A stretch of 64,000 bases of DNA, taken from the NCBI GenBank assembly GCA_028622995.1, contig JAJQJQ010000003.1, forward strand, positions 9,238,001-9,302,000. The letters run 5' to 3'. A model generated the notes under the pieces. That model did no database searches. It worked only from the letters and a program-made list of their open reading frames with translations, and was not told where the DNA came from. The stretch's first letter is position 1, and every line of letters begins with the position of its first letter. Made by a program: the position numbers and the translations under genes. The stretch is from Panagrolaimus kolymaensis (lineage: Eukaryota > Nematoda > Chromadorea > Rhabditida > Panagrolaimidae). Shown piece by piece: positions 61,397 through 64,000 of this stretch.

Positions 61397-62025
61397 TGAA
61401 AAAAAAATTTCTCGCCCAAGCACAATTATGATTTTTGCTTACTTGGGTGATCTTTTTTAAATAATAAATCGATGACTCCTTTTATGACACCATATTTATT
61501 TGTTTAGAATAGAAAAAAAAATGTTAAAGCCATGTCAAATTAAATTAAAAAATAATAACAAAAGTAAAATAATATTTATCGATATTTACATAAAAAAATG
61601 TAGAATGTGTTTTTAAAACATAAAATTATAAGTGGCAGCTATACAAACATTTGAGGAAATAAAATTTTTTATTGCTTTAACCTTTTATTATTATTATTTA
61701 AAAATATTGTTGCATTGACTCGGTTCTTTCAACTTTTCAAAACAAAATGTTCAAATTTTGTTTTTTATTTTTAAAATTTTAAAATCAAAATATTATTTTT
61801 TGCAAAGCTTTAATTTTTAAAAGAAAAAACAAAAAAATGAATACAAACAAACAAAAAAGCTAAAATGCTTTTCAATTTTTCAATCCTACAAAATTATTTA
61901 AAAATAAAACAACACTGTTTTTGTGAAAAAAACATAACATGAAAAATAAATAGATATTTGTTCATTTAAAAAAAACTTAAGTAATAATAAAACAACAATA
62001 ATTTATGCACCAAAGCATGTTTTTT

Positions 62026-62187
62026 TTATAAAGAAGTTTTGTTTTCGCGTATCATTTCGTAAACGTCTAAGGTGTCCCACTCTTCCACAGATACAACTTC
62101 GCACCAACTACATGATGGCAAAACTTGATCTCCTTTCGTAACAAATAATTTAAAACAGATTTTTTGAGAAAGTGAAGCTTTTTTGAC
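62026..62187 (-). pseudogene. F-box/LRR C-terminal fragment, left arm copy
   Basis: Reading inward-to-outward on the minus strand, the frame gives KKASLSQKICFKLFVTKGDQ, then LPSCSWCEVVSVEEWD, and stops after RENKTSL. It parallels the C-terminal exon of the F-box/LRR gene at 58510-60188 (ALSEKCIHRSKILKLYVMKR, LPSCDWCEV). The homology starts abruptly at the arm/spacer border, and no F-box or LRR part is present, so it is a fragment. Confidence 0.6.
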
Positions 62188-62677
62188 GTTTCCTTATAAC
62201 CATCAATATTGGATTTAATGCAATACTCCAACTTCTAAAATCCACCATATGGCCATGGTACCTTGTTTTTTTGATATTCCTTCCGCCCTAGGGGTAAAAA
62301 ACCATGGAGAATCCGAATATGTAAAGAAATCTACCCCTGAGTGTTCCAGATTTCGAGATAAATGAAGGTTTATGCAAATTTTTACATATTTTTAACTTCA
62401 ATGTAACCGAATAGAGGGTTTTATATGGATACCAAGTTTTGCTGTCAATACGAAAAACACTCAATTTTATGTGGAAAAAACGAAAATAGAAGAAATTTTT
62501 TTATATATTAGTCTTAAAAAATTATTTCGGGTCCTAACGCGAAAGTGACCGTATGTCTAAATTAAACATATCATCCGACCAAATGGAGTCAAAATTCGTG
62601 ATTTTTAGGCCAAATTGCCCCTAGGGGTGAAGTTTCGTAAGTAGTAAAAGAAATTTTTCTAACCTGTGCCAAATCAA

Positions 62678-62839
62678 GTCAAAAAAGCTTCACTTTCTCA
62701 AAAAATCTGTTTTAAATTATTTGTTACGAAAGGAGATCAAGTTTTGCCATCATGTAGTTGGTGCGAAGTTGTATCTGTGGAAGAGTGGGACACCTTAGAC
62801 GTTTACGAAATGATACGCGAAAACAAAACTTCTTTATAA
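62678..62839 (+). pseudogene. F-box/LRR C-terminal fragment, right arm copy
   Basis: The mirror image of the left-arm fragment, with the same open frame from GTCAAAAAAGCTTCACTTTC to the TAA at 62837-62839. Identical LPSCSWCEV and the terminal stop are retained in both arms. It is preceded by noncoding spacer, so it is a broken copy. It could be a terminal exon of an unrecognised gene, but no upstream exon was found. Confidence 0.6.
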
Positions 62840-63581
62840 AAAAAACATGCTTTGGTGCATAAATTATTGTTGTTTTATTATTACTTAAGTTTTTTTTAAA
62901 TGAACAAATATCTATTTATTTTTCATGTTATGTTTTTTTCACAAAAACAGTGTTGTTTTATTTTTAAATAATTTTGTAGGATTGAAAAATTGAAAAGCAT
63001 TTTAGCTTTTTTGTTTGTTTGTATTCATTTTTTTGTTTTTTCTTTTAAAAATTAAAGCTTTGCAAAAAATAATATTTTGATTTTAAAATTTTAAAAATAA
63101 AAAACAAAATTTGAACATTTTGTTTTGAAAAGTTGAAAGAACCGAGTCAATGCAACAATATTTTTAAATAATAATAATAAAAGGTTAAAGCAATAAAAAA
63201 TTTTATTTCCTCAAATGTTTGTATAGCTGACACTTATAATTTTATGTTTTAAAAACACATTCTACATTTTTTTATGTAAATATCGATAAATATTATTTTA
63301 CTTTTGTTATTATTTTTTAATTTAATTTGACATGGCTTTAACATTTTTTTTTCTATTCTAAACGAATAAATATGGTGTCATAAAAGGAGTCATCGATTTA
63401 TTATTTAAAAAAGATCACCCAAGTAAGCAAAAATCATAATTGTGCTTGGGCGAGAAATTTTTTTTTTCATTACTTAAGCTCTGTTTTTTTTTGTTGTAAT
63501 AAATCAAAGTCTTTTTTTTTATTATAAATATTAAATTTTTTAGGCTTTATCTGTCGAAAATCTTCTTTAATAATAATTAAA

Positions 63582-64000
63582 ATGTTGATATTATATTTGG
63601 TTTTGTTAATACAAGTCAAAGCAATTGTGGTAAGTCCATCTTTTGAAAAATTGTATTTGGGCGTGTCTGAGTTATGAGAAACCCGGAACCAACTTTTCGA
63701 AACAAGGCTTATCTATTTTTAATTCATCATGAGACCTCTTTTATCTTTAAAATATTAATCATTTGAGATTTTGCCTTTCGAGAATTTCTCCCTTTTTTGG
63801 TTCTCATCTCTTTTAAAAGTTAATGAACCTCCTCAAATGTCTCTGATTTTCGTTAACCAAACCATTGGTTTTTTAAATTTTTCGAACAAAGAATATATCT
63901 TTTAAATATATAACTCATAAAACTTACTTTAGGCTGCTGATCCTCCAGCTGTAGCTGAAAATGAAAAAATAGCAAAACAATGCAAAATTTGGCCGATGAC
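63582..64000 (+). CDS. Secreted protein, 5' part (3' end beyond right edge)
   Basis: Exon 1 (63582-63629) encodes MLILYLVLLIQVKAIV, a short signal peptide. A GTAAGT donor follows, and exon 2 begins at 63933 after TTACTTTAG, in phase, reading AADPPAVAENEKIAKQCKIW and running off the right edge. The mature part visible is too short to classify. It begins 62 bp beyond the right arm of the inverted repeat, so its promoter lies in or beside the repeat arm. Confidence 0.6.

Larger units (their letters stand above)
61347..63519. repeat. 2.2-kb inverted repeat (two 841-bp arms, 490-bp spacer)
   Basis: The left arm 61347-62187 and right arm 62678-63519 are reverse complements almost without indels. 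Paired landmarks keep a constant coordinate sum: CTTAAG at 61388/63473 and AAGCTT at 62175/62685. Scattered substitutions (for example AAGTGGCAGC versus AAGTGTCAGC, and TTTGTTTAG versus TTCGTTTAG) show two diverged copies rather than a read foldback. The arms include the 3' end of the secreted-protein gene and an F-box/LRR C-terminal fragment. The spacer (62188-62677) is unique and contains CCCTAGGGGT twice; no ORF or transposase is seen in it. Confidence 0.92.

Noticed and set aside
61347..63519. Possible assembly or chimeric-read fold-back artefact
   Set aside because: The arms carry scattered substitutions and homopolymer-length differences, and are separated by 490 bp of unique sequence, which fits two diverged genomic copies. 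Long reads would still be decisive.
1..64000. tRNA genes, CRISPR arrays, prokaryotic operons or retroelement polyproteins
   Set aside because: No clover-leaf with A/B boxes, spaced direct-repeat array or reverse-transcriptase/integrase motif was found by eye. A tRNAscan or RepeatMasker run would be needed to exclude degenerate ones.

Overview
The window looks like nuclear DNA of a nematode. It is very AT-rich. Most coding exons are split by introns of about 45-100 bp with GTAAGT-type donors and T-rich acceptors (TTTTTTAG or TTTTCAG). The recognisable proteins are animal ones: cytosolic MetRS, TBC1D9, Kv2-like channel, IQSEC, RPS3, GMPPB, VPS8 and DNAJC25. F-box-like families typical of free-living clade IV nematodes occur as well. 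The species cannot be fixed from the sequence alone. All gene models were spliced by eye from reading frames and splice consensus, so terminal exons and exact starts are less certain than the cores.

Left part (1-27 kb): a cytosolic methionyl-tRNA synthetase (minus strand, running off the left edge) shares a 480-bp divergent promoter with a TBC1D9-type Rab GAP (1556-9191). A complete minus-strand gene, a glutaredoxin-DEP-DUF547 protein (3065-5370), sits inside one 2.9-kb intron of the GAP gene. Next comes a long-intron Kv2-like potassium channel (10209-16866) whose pore lacks the TVGYG selectivity filter. It is followed by a small heat-shock protein, the mitochondrial ATP synthase c subunit, a cytosolic PEST-family-like tyrosine phosphatase and two F-box-like single-family genes (24.1-27.2 kb).

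Middle (27-40 kb): 5 kb of pyrimidine-rich noncoding DNA precedes an IQSEC/BRAG-type Arf GEF (IQ, Sec7 and PH; 32399-39889). The GEF gene has a 3.25-kb intron, and another intron carries a GC-rich foldback transposon with 8-bp target duplications.

Right part (40-64 kb): a dense housekeeping cluster holds a small basic protein, an S9 peptidase, an unknown protein, DNAJC25, RPS3, GMPPB, VPS8 and a small Ser/Arg-rich protein. After 3.6 kb of noncoding DNA, which contains a TTAA-flanked palindromic element, the last 5.5 kb is accessory in character. It holds an F-box/LRR gene, a small secreted protein, a 2.2-kb inverted repeat with 840-bp arms, and the start of another secreted protein. Each repeat arm carries a copied C-terminal fragment of an F-box/LRR relative and the 3' end of the secreted-protein gene.

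The most unusual items are the filterless Kv subunit, the large inverted duplication carrying gene fragments, the hAT-like GC-rich foldback element, the TTAA palindrome, the nested gene, and a small out-of-frame transmembrane ORF at the end of the phosphatase gene.
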